Shown here: positions 12,301-23,158 of the stretch, piece by piece
Layout of the letters: every line of letters starts with the position of its first letter
Numbering within the stretch: position 1 is the first letter of the stretch
NCBI GenBank assembly: GCA_963978905.1
Contig: OZ022259.1
Span: 62,001-126,000 of the forward strand
DNA length: 64,000 bases
Source of the DNA: Trichostrongylus colubriformis
Taxonomy: Eukaryota; Nematoda; Chromadorea; Rhabditida; Trichostrongylidae
Direction: 5' to 3'
Notes under the pieces: model-generated
Databases searched by the model: none
The model's input: the letters and a program-made list of their open reading frames with translations, nothing else
What the model was told of the DNA's origin: nothing
Position numbers and translations under genes: made by a program

Positions 12301-13310
12301 TTTATCCAAACCAAAAGTCGCAATCTCATTAACATGCCCATCCAACATTTCAGATAAGGCCTGCAGAGCTTGTTCATTTTGTACGTTTGTATAAAGCGAG
12401 GCAACATTGAATGACTCCATCACACAGGTCGTTCCAAAATTCGAAGTGTGCAAACGTTGGAGGAATTGATTCGTGTTGGTTAAGTGGGCGGGGATTTTGG
12501 TCAATAATTGGCTGACTATTGTGTTAAAGGCATCATTAGGGGAAAATCGGACGAAAAGTAAAAGAAATAGTGCATATGAAAGTCGAGATGCCTAGTAACA
12601 GGATAGTGGAGAAAAAACGGATGGAACTGGCCCAAAACCAGAGAGATAGGACTCCTTTCCCACCGTTGATTCTCGACGCGGACGACCTGTCCGTCTAGAG
12701 GGGAGTAGTCTGATCTAGTTTTCCATTGGCCTGTTGCCAAGTAAACACAGGGGAATGTTTGGAAATACGACAACATCTATTTTTGAGTGAGTGCCAAGCT
12801 AAAACTGCGAAAGCGCGCCGCAAAACCCCCGATCCTTCCTCATCTCCTTTGCCGCTCCCACCCCACTCAATCGAGAATTACGTCATCGGGAGGCGGGACC
12901 GCTGTGTCCAAGAGGCGGAACCGCTGCATGATTGCGGCGTTTTGCAGAGTTTCTACAGCTTGGATGGGCGCTTTTTCACCGGGATCTCGCCACAGATAGC
13001 TTTCTTAGGCCCAGGACTACCATATGAGTGACTTCTTGTAGGGATTTCTCCATTACCGCATTACCCCTAATGATGTCTTTAAGGTACCATGATATACGAT
13101 CGGTAGGTCCACCAACACAGCTTATGATAGGTCGTATTTTGTAGGTGTCTGGTGACATCGACGACATCTCGTTTGGAGCGAGTTTGTGGGTCTTGATAAG
13201 ACTATAAAAAACTGGACAACTAGGATTGTCAAGTTTGAGTCTGGTCAAGAACTTTCTATCTAGTCCAGCCGATCTTCCAACCGTCATCCATACCTGATTG
13301 AGAAATCTGG
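12301..13310 (-). pseudogene. Penelope-like reverse transcriptase, left inverted copy, interrupted by MITE A
   Basis: The minus strand of 13083-13310 plus 12301-12523 matches the plus-strand Penelope copy at 13407-13860 with only a few mismatches. Readable pieces include AGLDRKFLTRL, IRPIISCVGGPTDR and FNVASLYTNVQNEQ. The copy is split by a MITE A (12524-13082) in a TTAA site and is cut off by the N gap at 12300, before the YIDD motif. With the plus copy it forms a head-to-head inverted pair with a ~96-bp loop (13311-13406). Confidence 0.88.
12524..13082 (-). repeat. MITE family A inserted in Penelope-like element
   Basis: TTAA at 12524-12527 and 13079-13082 flanks a ~551-bp element whose ends read AAGGCATCATTAGGGG and its near reverse complement. 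The plus-strand Penelope copy has the uninterrupted site, with GGTACC then TTAA (13634-13637) then CACAATAG, showing the insertion point and a 4-bp TTAA duplication directly. Confidence 0.95.
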
Positions 13311-13406
13311 TAATTCGCGCCTACACATAACATCAATGCAGTTACTTTCCGTAAAGTTGTGGGAGGTTTACAGAGATTGAGAGATCTGTTACGGTACAAA
13401 GCTCGA

Positions 13407-15012
13407 CAGATTTCTCATTCAGGTATGGATGACGGCTGGAAGATCGGCTGGACTAGATAGAAAGTTCTTGACCAGACTCGAACCTGACAATCCTAGTTGT
13501 CCAGTTTTTTATAGTCTTATCAAGACCCACAAACTCGCTTCAAACGAGATGTCGTCGATGTCACCAGACACCTACAAAATACGACCTATCATAAGCTGTG
13601 TTGGTGGACCTACCGATCGTATATCATGGTACCTTAACACAATAGTCAGCCAATTATTGACCAAAATCTCCGCCCACTTAACCAACACGAATCAATTCCT
13701 CCAACGTTTGCACACTTCGAATTTTGGAACGACCTGTGTGATGGAGTCATTCGATGTTGCCTCGCTTTATACAAACGTACAAAATGAACAAGCTCTGCAG
13801 GCCTTATCTGAAATGTTGGATGGGCATGTTAATGAGATTGCGACTTTTGGTTTGGATAAAGCGCACATTATGACTCTAGTTGGGGCTTGTTTACGTTGCA
13901 ACATCTTTAAATGGTCAGGGTTGTATTACTCTCAGATTAGGGGTTTGGCCATGGGTCAGCGACTAGCGCCTGTACTTGCGATCTGCTTCATGAGCAGAAT
14001 AGAACAACCAGTACTCGGTCGCTTACCTCTGTTGCACTGTAGATATATCGACGACTGCTTCATAGTAACATCAACACAATCCGAAATGGACGAGTGTTTC
14101 CGCTTATTAAATGAGCAGTCGCAGTACATTAGGCTTACACGGGAAGTACCAAAGCATGGGTGGCTACCATATCTTAATACGCAGGTCAAGTTGTCTGGTG
14201 GCATTACCAGGGTAAAGTGGTACCGCAAGCCTAGCTGTAAAAATATCTTGATTCATGCGACGTCTGCTCACCCTGCTGCTGTGAAACGTGCGGTCATTAA
14301 AAACATGTTTGCAACAGCAACCAGTATGTGCACTGGTGGTGAGGAACGGCAGGAATCAAAACGTTTAGCTCTGTGCATTGCTGCTGAAAATGGCTATGCG
14401 GTACCATCGCACCAACGAACGTCATATGCTGGTCAACGACGACAAACGCCACGCCAAGGGAAACTACCTTTATGCATTCCGTTCATCTCCGACAGGGTTA
14501 GCGCTGCAATAAACCGCAGTATTGTTCGAGCACAGTTACAAAATGATGTTGCCTTAGTGAATATCCCTAACGACAACATCAAACGACAACTTGTTCGCAA
14601 CAGACTGTACGAGAAGCAGTGCATAACGCCAAACTGCATTATTTGTCCTTACGGGAAGCCAGGAGATTGTGATAAGGCTTGCGTTATTTATGAGCTTTAA
14701 TGTAGGACTTGTAATAGCACATATATTGGAGAAACGGGAAGGGTACTGGCTGTACGCGTCAAAGAACATCTAGCTGGGAAAAGGCGTGGTGTTATAACAA
14801 CCCCGCTTGGCAAGCATAAAGTTGAGGAGCATAACGGAAGCGACTTTGATGTTATGTGCTCTATTTTGGCGTACGAGACGGAAGTTTCGTCACGGAAAAT
14901 ATTAGAGTCATTCTGGATTTCCACAAGAAAGCCACGAATGAACAACCGAAACGAGTGTCTTTCGATTAGCAATGAACTCCTGCCTTTCGTATCACAGTGC
15001 GGGTTACAGTAA
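13407..15012 (+). mobile_element. Penelope-like retroelement: RT plus GIY-YIG endonuclease, 5'-truncated
   Basis: The frame from 13429 runs 423 codons to a TAA at 14698-14700 and continues in the same frame to a second TAA at 15010-15012. The RT part shows FYSLIKTHK, KIRPIIS, GLAMGQRLAPV and the catalytic RYIDDCFIV. A Cys-rich linker (CITPNCIICPYGKPGDCDKAC) precedes the first stop. After the stop come CRTCNSTYIGETGR and KEHLAGKR and then a conserved LESFWIST stretch, together a GIY-YIG endonuclease of the Penelope type. The N-terminal RT region is missing. The stop between RT and endonuclease probably inactivates this copy; the rest of the frame is open, so it is young. Confidence 0.9.
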
Positions 15013-15350
15013 AGGCGACGTGTGCGGTAGTGGTTTCTGCCGTATAAGGAACATCGAGTCAAGTGAGACTCATTCGCCTTTACTGACACATGTGATTGAG
15101 GCGTAAGCTACTGCTCCGCTGGTGGAATCTTGGGTGAGTCTATTGCTTCATTACCGGGTTGTCCGAGAGCGATCTCGAAACGACGCCGGAAACGCTAGAG
15201 GGGAGGAGGCGTTTGTTCGGATACTTTGCAAATCAAGAGCTTCGAGCCATCTTCAGGCCTCTGAAGAAGACGAGAAGGTCGAAACGTTAGGCCAATAAAG
15301 GTTCCACTTCTAACCTCGTGTTGGCATACAAAAGAAAAACAATCGACAAC
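15013..15350 (+). other. Penelope-like element 3' untranslated region
   Basis: Non-coding sequence between the endonuclease stop and unrelated downstream DNA. It contains a hammerhead-like motif (15256-15293) followed by AATAAAGG. The right boundary of the element is not defined by a repeat, so 15350 is approximate. Confidence 0.6.
15256..15293 (+). ncRNA. Hammerhead ribozyme-like motif (minimal type I)
   Basis: Stem I arms GGCCT (15256-15260) and AGGCC (15289-15293) are fully complementary. The core CTGAAGA (15261-15267) is followed by one extra A, then stem II GAC/GTC (15269-15271 and 15278-15280) with a 6-base loop. GAAA (15281-15284) is followed by CGTT, so ACGT can only pair as a very short or dimeric stem III. 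The predicted cleavage follows T15288. Minimal hammerheads are known in Penelope-like elements. The extra A and the minimal stem III mean activity in cis is uncertain. Confidence 0.7.
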
Positions 15351-15732
15351 TGTTAATTGGGTTCGAATGCGCCCCAAATGTGGGGAAAGGTGGGGAAAGG
15401 TGGATTAAGGTCAGAAATGAGTTTTTTAAAGTCATGAAAGATGCGTGGACACAGTGGACGGAGCATTTGAAGTGGTGGGCGGGGCTTGGAGGCCGCATGA
15501 AAACAACCTGTGGAGATAGGAGCAAGTTTGGGATGGGTAGGGCGTGGGATAAGAAGTAAGGAGCACCCATGCACCAAGTTCAGCTACTCCCACGGTGAGC
15601 GGAACGTACACTGAAATACTCTGCCCTCATGAAAAAGCAATTTCGATCGACCTACTGACACACATGGTGTTTCGCGCACAGTAGTGTGTGCCAGCCAGCT
15701 GGTAGATTTATGAACTCATTAATAATATCCAG
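15351..15732. other. No recognisable gene
   Basis: Unassigned sequence with two adjacent GTGGGGAAAG repeats near 15380; nothing coding recognised. Confidence 0.4.
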
Positions 15733-16963
15733 AGGCCTGATGACACAGTAAGGGATTATGAGGGAAATCAGATCTGGGAATTCATGCCCTATTCAAGTGG
15801 TGCGACTATTTTTGAAAATATAATCTGTAGCGAAACCCGGTGTCGAAATCTTCTGGCCACCGCGTCGCCCAGGTGCGTTGCAGTCTGATGGGAACCGACG
15901 GCTGAGTTTGACTGGGCAACATTGACAACTTCGAAATGAGAGCAACGAGAACCAGCAGTATGGGCCTTTATTCCACCCCTTGGTTGTTGTCATGGTCATG
16001 GCCGTGTTTTCCCTCGAGCTCTCTACAGAAATATCGATCGTCGCCACGCGGACCTATAATGGGACAGTTGCATCACGAGGCGCGCTACCCATTTGTGGAG
16101 ATGCTTTCGCGGCTACGAAGCTTCCCTGGACGTTTTCCGAATTTTTTTAAAAGGTGCTGAATGCTTTGTAAGACTTGAAAGAGGAAAGGATAAAATTCAA
16201 GAAAGCTGCGAGTAAGGATGTGTTCACTTCAAAAATCAGACATATTTTTGATTACGCGGTAATTCTTACGGTCTTTTGAGCCTGCAATGACACGGCTGTC
16301 ATCCGTTTTATGTTGGCTTCGTGACAAAGATCAAAGCTCAGGTAATTGAAGCAGATCGATTCTTCCTGAAATTTATAGACAGATGTGTTCTGAATCATGA
16401 AAACGACATGGCCGTTTCCATCATGAGCTCGTTCAAACTGCAAAAACGGCGATGTTACCTTTTTCTCGAAGCACGTTGAAATGCTTTGGAACTGCCTGTT
16501 GAGATTTGAACTTTCTCCTCTTAAACTGTAAAATGACGCCACCAATTCGACTCGAAATTTACATACCAATTTGAATATTAATGAACCTTTCACATTAAAT
16601 TTCCAGAGCTTGAGCTGCTCAGAGAAATTTCTCTAAACTGCCTGTCTAGACGAATGATCCCATTATGCTCGCCCTCGCGGACGTGATCCATTATGCAAAA
16701 TCTCTTGGCTGGGTTCTATTGAGCAGGAGACTGCGTGTAGCAGTGGTCGTATGAAATCAGTTCTAGTATAGAAGGACGAGGTGACGGCGCGAAGCTCAAG
16801 CTCTAAAGCTGGGTCCTATTTCAGTGGAAAGGGGGTCCTATTTCTCGGGTTTTTGGCCGATTCCATCCGTTGTTTCTTCACTGTCCTGTTACTACGCATC
16901 CCGACTTTCACATTCACTACTTCTTCTACTTTTCGTCCGACATTCCCCTGATACTGCCTTTAA
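15733..16963 (+). repeat. Dispersed repeat F joined to a MITE A tail, copy 2
   Basis: Direct-orientation partner of 7397-8513. It retains a ~100-bp segment (about 16728-16825) missing from copy 1 and ends in the same MITE A 3' terminus (GATACTGCCTTTAA). Both copies continue past that terminus with GCCG(A/G)AATGAGCGTCTTAT, so the duplicated unit extends beyond the MITE end. Confidence 0.75.
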
Positions 16964-17626
16964 GCCGAAATGAGCGTCTTATGCTGCATTTGTGCTGAGG
17001 CTCATCGGAGAAAGGCCTTGTAACTCTGCACAGAAAATCGCTTTGTAAATTCGGGAAGCAGACTCGAAACCAGCGTCCCATGACGAGCGTCGAACGATGT
17101 CTATTCCACTCATAAACGGCCATTTCTACCTCACGTCAGTTAATTATTAGCAAAAAGAAGCACTTCGTGATCGAGAAGAGAATCTCGCTCTCAGAGCTGC
17201 GACTGGGATCAGGTGATGGGTGCGGGAAATTTTTCGAAAAATTTAATCCCGCAAACTACCTTCTTCCCTGGCGAAGACACCGCCCGAGGATTTGTCAATC
17301 CTTCTTTCACTTTCTCAGATAGCTGCAATATTGCAGTGACGAAAAACGTGATTTCACTGAAAATGTGTGAAGTGTACTGTAGTGCAAGCAGTACAAGCTA
17401 CTTTCTCAGGTAAGTCTGAAAGGGTTCGGAGATTGGTATTCCTAGTACTAACGGAACAACAATAGCTTCACATGCATAGCTGAATTTGTAGTTGAGGTTG
17501 CCACGTTACAGTTATGAAGCTAAGTGCGGGGCAGTCTCGTAATACGTCTTCTATATTCAAACATGCTCACTTCGACATGATTTTTTGTCACGTATTCGAT
17601 TCGGAGAGAGGCACCTCCCATTTTTT
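16964..17626. other. No recognisable gene
   Basis: The first ~40 bp extend the similarity to repeat F. A TTATGCTGCATTTGTG motif at 16979 also occurs at 12074, next to the assembly gap. Nothing coding was recognised. Confidence 0.4.
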
Positions 17627-18029
17627 ATAGGCACCACTAGAGTTGAGGGAAAACTGAGATCTGGGAGTACATGTTAGCTGAAAACGAACCTTCTACTTCA
17701 GAAAAGGTCATATATGGCGAAAACCGCATTAAAAAACGCGGTTTGGGGTCTTACGGTGCCCCCGCAGCGCGGCATGCCGTTGTGCGGTTATGTGGCCGGG
17801 GGAGTCGCCGTGGAGGGGCGGGACGACAATCACGGCCGGCTGATTCGCACTCTAGCCTGTCTTCAGTCCACTCCGGCTAGAGACGCAGAGGACGAGAGAG
17901 AAGGGGGGATTTTCGGGTTCCAATTTCTTGGTTTTTCGCCGTTTTATGTCATTCTTTCTATTCTGTTATATTGCTGAGCACCTCTACTTTCGTTTCGTTA
18001 CACCCCAATTTTCCGAAATTACGAGTAAC
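17627..18029 (+). repeat. MITE family C, partial/diverged copy
   Basis: Starts near GGCACCACTAG and contains ACTGAGATCTGGGAGTACAT, GAAAACGAACCTTCTACTTC and a GC-rich block (GGCCGGGGGAGTCGCCGTGG) shared with copies at 54066 and 57702. The right terminal repeat has decayed. The site occupied by element E in the 54066 copy is empty here (GCCGTTGTGCGG). Confidence 0.7.
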
Positions 18030-18327
18030 TACATATCTCTGCGATTACAACAACAAATGATGCGATAAATCTCGCGAGTAACTTTCCAAATGTGTACGGT
18101 GGCATCCAAAGTGGTACTAGCGGCCATAAAAAACAATCAATATACTCAAAAATAGCAGAAGCAGTGATTTAGAAATGAAAATAGAGGTGCAGATGGTGTG
18201 TCAGTGAGCGAAAGCAAAGTAAAGTGGCTGAAAACCCAAAGAAGGGATCGGAGCGGATTTTACCCATCGATATTCACCGCGTCGCATTGCATTGCGTACC
18301 AGTCAGAACCACACGAGTCTGTGATAA
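18030..18327. other. No recognisable gene
   Basis: Unassigned spacer. Confidence 0.4.
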
Positions 18328-18626
18328 GCAGCGTTCATAGTATTGGAATTTGCGAAATCGCAGAACAGCGGAATTTGCGGAAATGCATTAGATAGATATC
18401 GACTGGGAGAACTGCGGAATTTGCGGTATTGTGGAATTCACGGAAATGAAGAATTGTGGAAAGCGTGGAATGCTGACGAACTTATCGTATCCCTTTCTGC
18501 AGATTCCACCATTCCGTTTCCACAATTCCGCAAATTCCGCAATTTTTCCGATCGATACGTACCTTTATCGTTTTCGCAAATTTCGCACTTCTGCAATTCA
18601 GCAAATTCCAAAATTATGAACGCTGC
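18328..18626. repeat. Fold-back MITE with GGAATTTGC-rich arms
   Basis: The ends read GCAGCGTTCATAGTATTGG and, reverse complemented, GCAGCGTTCATAATTTTGG. Both arms contain repeated GGAATTTGCG/GGAATTGTGG motifs, making an almost fully self-complementary 300-bp unit. It is non-coding. Confidence 0.75.
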
Positions 18627-19341
18627 CATACGTGGGAGTCATACATGGTGAAATGACGCTAGCCCCTCATTCTATCATATTTTGGGTGAATTCGTTCTAA
18701 TGATACTCAATTCTTTCAGATAACAGTGTTCATAAAGCTCAATCTTGTCCATGACCAGCCCTTGATTTCAACGAACGGTCCCCATGGGAGCATTCATTAT
18801 CCACATTATCCACATCCGCCCTGATTGCGATGGGTGGAGCTAATTGATGCCCTCATCCACTATAAATAACGGTTGTTTTGTGATATTTCCTAATTTTTCG
18901 CTAATTTGATTATAAGGTGATTGTTTTTTGTTTGTCGTTTTACATTCTCCATTACGGTAATGATGAAAATACATGTTTACAGCAATTTTCAAGATTTGTT
19001 CTAGTGTCATTGTGGTTAATGGGCATAACCTTTTATGGATGGGTATATGCTCTCGGTGTATTATGGTGGTAAATACAGTGAAGGTAAAGGTAACATTGGC
19101 CAATCTTGTAGGTGAACTGGTTCCAGACTTGTCTAGGATAAAAGCATTGGTTTACACATTGGGGGGCCCCCCACATGTGATTGTGAAAGTCAAGTTGCAT
19201 TCACTTGCCCCAACAACTCATAATGGGAATAGAATGCGCGGCGCATCCCATAGAAGGGATTGATTGAAGCCACAAACTATATCCTTCATTTTTAATGGCA
19301 TTAAGAAAGAAAATCGCGATCGCGTATGGCACACATGCGAG
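18627..19341. other. No recognisable gene
   Basis: Contains an 87-codon minus-strand ORF (19103-18840) with no recognisable motif; nothing else seen. Confidence 0.4.
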
Positions 19342-19652
19342 TTAGGCCGCGGTCATACTTTACGTGTGTGCGTCCATTGCGCCGGCACCGGTGTCAAATT
19401 GAGCAATCATGTGCTTGCCGCAGACGACGGCGTCAATCTGATGACGCGCACCGTTAGCAAAACGCTCGACCCAACCAACTACAGGATGGTAGTGGTCGTG
19501 GCGCCCAGGATTTCAAATTCTAATATGGCATAGAATAGCACTAAGCCAAGATGATTGCGTCAAGATGATGGCGGCAGGCACATGATTGCACCAAGTTGAC
19601 GCCGGTGCCGCCGTCAATTGACGCAGACACGTAAAGTATGATCGCGGCCTTA
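19342..19652. repeat. MITE family E, copy 1
   Basis: Inverted terminal repeats of about 20 bp: GGCCGCGGTCATACTTTACG on the left, and on the right its reverse complement with one mismatch. TTA lies at both edges (19342-19344 and 19650-19652). A 3-bp TTA duplication fits the TWA preference of PIF/Harbinger transposases, an inference. The interior carries inverted GACGCCGGTGCCG motifs. Confidence 0.8.
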
Positions 19653-20405
19653 GGTACCCCGTATTAGTCAGGTCATAAAGTGTTACGTCTAAAATGAGAA
19701 GTACGTTACCGTATTCGCTTTAGGACCCGACTAATGCTGCAAACCTAGCTCGCACCCATCGTGTCACCCTTCGGACGCTGCGACGCGGATTTTCTGTCCT
19801 TGTGGCTCGAATCTCTCTAGTCGTTTCACTAACGATGGAATTCTTGGGAATTCCAAAGATCTCCGTCTTTAGCGAAACACTGCGCGATTCAGTGGGAAGG
19901 CGTCGGCCGGAACGAGCTTTTCGGATCACATCCGGCTGCTCGATGTGAATCACGTCCAATTACGTAATCCATCATGAAAGGACTCGTCAACAGATCTCCC
20001 GAATCAGTCTTATTTCTTTGAAACAAGCTGAAGTGTATGTGACCTACTTGTAGGCAACTTTAGAATAGCAGATATACCGCGAGCCTCTGTCACATCACAG
20101 ATATATAATATCGAAATATAAAAGGAGACTCGAGTGGGACCATGAATGGCCTGATCCCTTCACTACATCACAAATTCGGGATGCAAGAAGATAGCATACC
20201 GTAGTCCAATTTGTTGCGAGTCAACTAGCTTCAATCCAAACGGGGATCAAGCCGATGTTTAGTACTACCGCTTCCTTCCTATTAACACAAAGTACTGCAC
20301 AAATGTGAAAGTAAGTGATAATGTAAAGACAAGAGATCTCACACAAAGGGAACAATGAAGGGTTGCTTTCGAATTCTTGATTCTGATCGGTCGTATTGTG
20401 CGTGC
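19653..20405. other. No recognisable gene
   Basis: The interval between two E copies; the 79-codon minus-strand ORF at 19959-19720 has no recognised domain. Confidence 0.4.
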
Positions 20406-20585
20406 TTAGGCCGCGGTCATACTCACCGCCGGCATGGCGTGGCTGCGTTCATTGGCAGCAAGGGAGAGTGGTACGAGGGAGGTGCAGAGATGACGCAGGC
20501 AACGAGGCAGGGTGGCAGGGGCAGAGACGCAGAGGTACGCAGCCACGCCCTGCCGGCGGCACCGTAAAGTATGACCGCGGCCTTA
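20406..20585. repeat. MITE family E, short copy 2
   Basis: A 180-bp member with TTA at both edges (20406-20408, 20583-20585) and GGCCGCGGTCATACT / AGTATGACCGCGGCC termini. The interior is unlike copy 1, indicating shared ends with variable cores. Confidence 0.8.
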
Positions 20586-21029
20586 CGGTACACCATTACA
20601 TTTGGCGCCCAATGACCACAATGAAACCTGCGGTATAGATAAGCTTGCGATGCGCACCTTGAAAGCATGTTCATACTGTTACTAATTTCATTGATCAACT
20701 GAAAGACATTTATCGAGATTTATTATGCAGTAATTCATTTCTTCAGAGGAAACTGGCTCCAAAGGTCCGCAGCTCTTTGCATAGCCTTATGTACCTCGTC
20801 GCTTCCACAGAAGTTTTCGAAATCCAGCGATAACTACGGGAAGTGCCAAAAAAAGTAATTTTTTCCCTCCACTTTCAACCGCACATTAGTAGAACTTCAA
20901 CCAATTCGTACAAGTTATTTCCCTCCTCAAATTCAAGAGCACACCCCACACTATCACTAAACTTCGCGGGTGCCTTCTGCAGGAACAGGATCGCGAGCTT
21001 ATTCTGAGTGAGTATGATGTGTCACCTCA
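20586..21029. other. No recognisable gene; possible extension of repeat I
   Basis: Around 20860-20900 (AGTAATTTTTTCCCTCCACT) it resembles the inverted sequence near 55340-55370. This suggests repeat I extends further than its well-conserved part. Confidence 0.4.
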
Positions 21030-21352
21030 ACACGGCAAAATCCGAGATTTCATCACTCTCGTTCAGAACCTTGCTAAGGTCCGTTCACCCTGGGTAGCTG
21101 AGGGCATTTATATTGGGTAGTGTTCTTGAACATTCTGTTTTTTTTCAGGCTCCCATCACCTTTCGTTTCCAAGAGCCGGCACGTGCCATTACCTTTGAAA
21201 CCCCTCCGGAGGCGGATTTGAGCATGAAAAATGACACTTCGGATCATAGCAGCCTTGTCCAAGCAGAAGGGGCTCTGTGACTTCTGAACGGAAGGGCCAG
21301 TTCTCAGGAAGCTTCCCACAAAAGGCCTACCACGGAACTTGGCTCCACTTAT
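21030..21352 (-). repeat. Dispersed repeat I, copy 1
   Basis: An inverted relative of 54872-55200. Shared blocks include AAGGTCCGTTCACCCTGGGT, TTGAACATTC and CACAAAAGGCCTACCA. It ends GGCTCCACTTATTTAA, where a MITE B is inserted. No coding function recognised. Confidence 0.7.
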
Positions 21353-21785
21353 TTAAAGGAATCGTCCACGGAAAATGAGTTTTTGTGTTACCCATATGTT
21401 TATGTTGTATTTGCCTAATGTTGGCCTCATGCAAAATTTCACACGAAAAAATGTGAATCTGGCTGAGCTACAGCACCACAAAGTGCGGTCCCAGTGGGCG
21501 GGGCCTCCGTATAAAAGCCTCGTCCCGTCTTCCGCCGCCGTTGGGAGCGGAGAGTAGGACTGTTTACGTAACCTTCTGTTCCTACAATGCGTCTCTGACC
21601 ACGGCGGACGCGGTACGAGGCTTTTACACGGAGGCCCCGCCCACTGGGACAGCACTTTGTGGTGGTGTATCTCAGCCAGATTCACATTTTTTCGCGTGAA
21701 ATTTTGCATGAGGCCAACATTAGGCAAATACAACATAAACATATGGGTAACACAAAAACTCATTTTCCGTGGACGATTCCTTTAA
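21353..21785. repeat. MITE family B, complete copy
   Basis: TTAA at 21353-21356 and 21782-21785. The termini AAAGGAATCGTCCACGG and CCGTGGACGATTCCTTTAA are perfect inverted repeats. The arms stay complementary for most of the 430 bp, so nearly the whole element can fold on itself (GTTACCCATATGTTTATGTT occurs in both arms). Confidence 0.9.
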
Positions 21786-22676
21786 GCGGATCTTGATACC
21801 GTAGCTGTTCTGAAGCCCGGCTGCGCCGACTAAAGGCTCCATTATTCCTCCAATATTTTTCACCAATATTATCTCTTTCGTCTCCCTATGTTTTGTATAC
21901 TTGGCGGATATTAGCCGTGAGCAAAATTGCTTTTTTTGGCATCCCCTGTGGAACTCCCCTTTGAAAATCACCTCGTTAATTTAGAAGCGGTACCGGTGAA
22001 GATACATTCCACGATAAGCTTGTGTGGTTACGTATAAATTTTCGGCAGCGTGTGATGCCGTGAAGGGTTAGTGGAGGGCTGCTTAGAGGGGGAAGGCTTA
22101 AGACCAGGCTCCTAGCGCCATCGTCGCTCAACCAAGTGCAGAAGAGCATGACCTCTGTAGATGCCAACACTTTCGTACATTCGCGGGAAATGCTTTGTTG
22201 AATTTCTATGACCTTTCTATTTGCCAACATGAATTTAGACTTTCCATGCTCCAAAATGGTTTTTTCTTAGTAAGCAATTCCTGATCCTTGTTTTGGAATC
22301 ACTCTTTGTCTGGATAGTGACAGTGACAGAAGGCAGTTAGAGTGAACTTCGGTAAGGTAAGGAGCGGTTACTTCATGGTGAGTCAGTTCTTCTTCCAAAC
22401 AATTACATAAAGCTGTCTAATTAAAATATTCAAAGATCTACAACACATATACATGAAATTAACATAGCTTAGTATTTGATTCCTTTTCATTATTGACTTA
22501 TACTCAGATCAACTTATATATAGTGAATACATTAAATATTGCATAAGACATGCCTACCTCACTTCCCTTAATGATGAGCGCAGAAGGAGGTTATCTCTGA
22601 GTTTAGCCTCCGTCTAAAGGCCCGCGCGAAACGAAGGTTGAACTTTCTCTCCGCTCTCCAAAAAGATCCTAAGGAG
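21786..22676. other. No recognisable gene before the LINE
   Basis: Nothing identifiable up to about 22560; the last ~100 bp are probably LINE 5' sequence because the ORF1 frame stays open from 22638. Confidence 0.4.
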
Positions 22677-23135
22677 ATGGCGGACTATGTAGAGGCCGAC
22701 AAACGGTCTAGAAGCCTAGTGGTTAGTGGACTTGAAGAAGCAGCACAACATCTCAAGCCCTCGGAGCGGCAGCGCGACCTTGAGAACAAGGTAGCGGATC
22801 TTCTCGATACATTAGAGGTTGAGTGTAGGCCAATAGAAATTCATCGGATGGGGAAGCCTGACCCTTCACGTCCAAGGTTGGTCAAGATCCTGCTGCCTTC
22901 TAGATCCCACTGGCGCACCGCCTTAGCAAATGCCAAGCATCTCCGTTCCGCTGGTTTCTCTAATGTTTTTGTTAGGAAGAGTATGACCGCTGAAGAGCGC
23001 CAACAGGAGTTCCAACTCCGGCAGCAGGCAAGAGAGCGAAATAAAGGGAAAGCGAAGCGCGAGTGGGTAGTTTTCAGAGGCGAACTTAAGCATTGCTCTG
23101 AACTGTCCTCCTCCCAGAGCTCGGGAAACCAGTAA
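22677..23135 (+). CDS. LINE ORF1-like nucleic-acid-binding protein
   Basis: An open frame of 152 codons from the first ATG (MADYVEADKRSR); the frame is open from 22638 upstream. It contains LVVSGLEE, ENKVADLLDTL, IEIHRMGKP, RPRLVKILLPS and FVRKSMTAEER, the pattern of an RRM-like ORF1 domain found next to LINE endonucleases in nematodes. It ends 23 bp before the endonuclease frame, which is in a different phase. It probably binds the element's RNA; the full N-terminus may be missing. Confidence 0.7.
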   Translation: MADYVEADKRSRSLVVSGLEEAAQHLKPSERQRDLENKVADLLDTLEVECRPIEIHRMGKPDPSRPRLVKILLPSRSHWRTALANAKHLRSAGFSNVFVRKSMTAEERQQEFQLRQQARERNKGKAKREWVVFRGELKHCSELSSSQSSGNQ

Positions 23136-23158
23136 GAGAGCATGGCATCCAGAACTCA

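Noticed and set aside
12023..12407. ORFs spanning the N stretch
   Set aside because: They are open only because N codons are translated as X.
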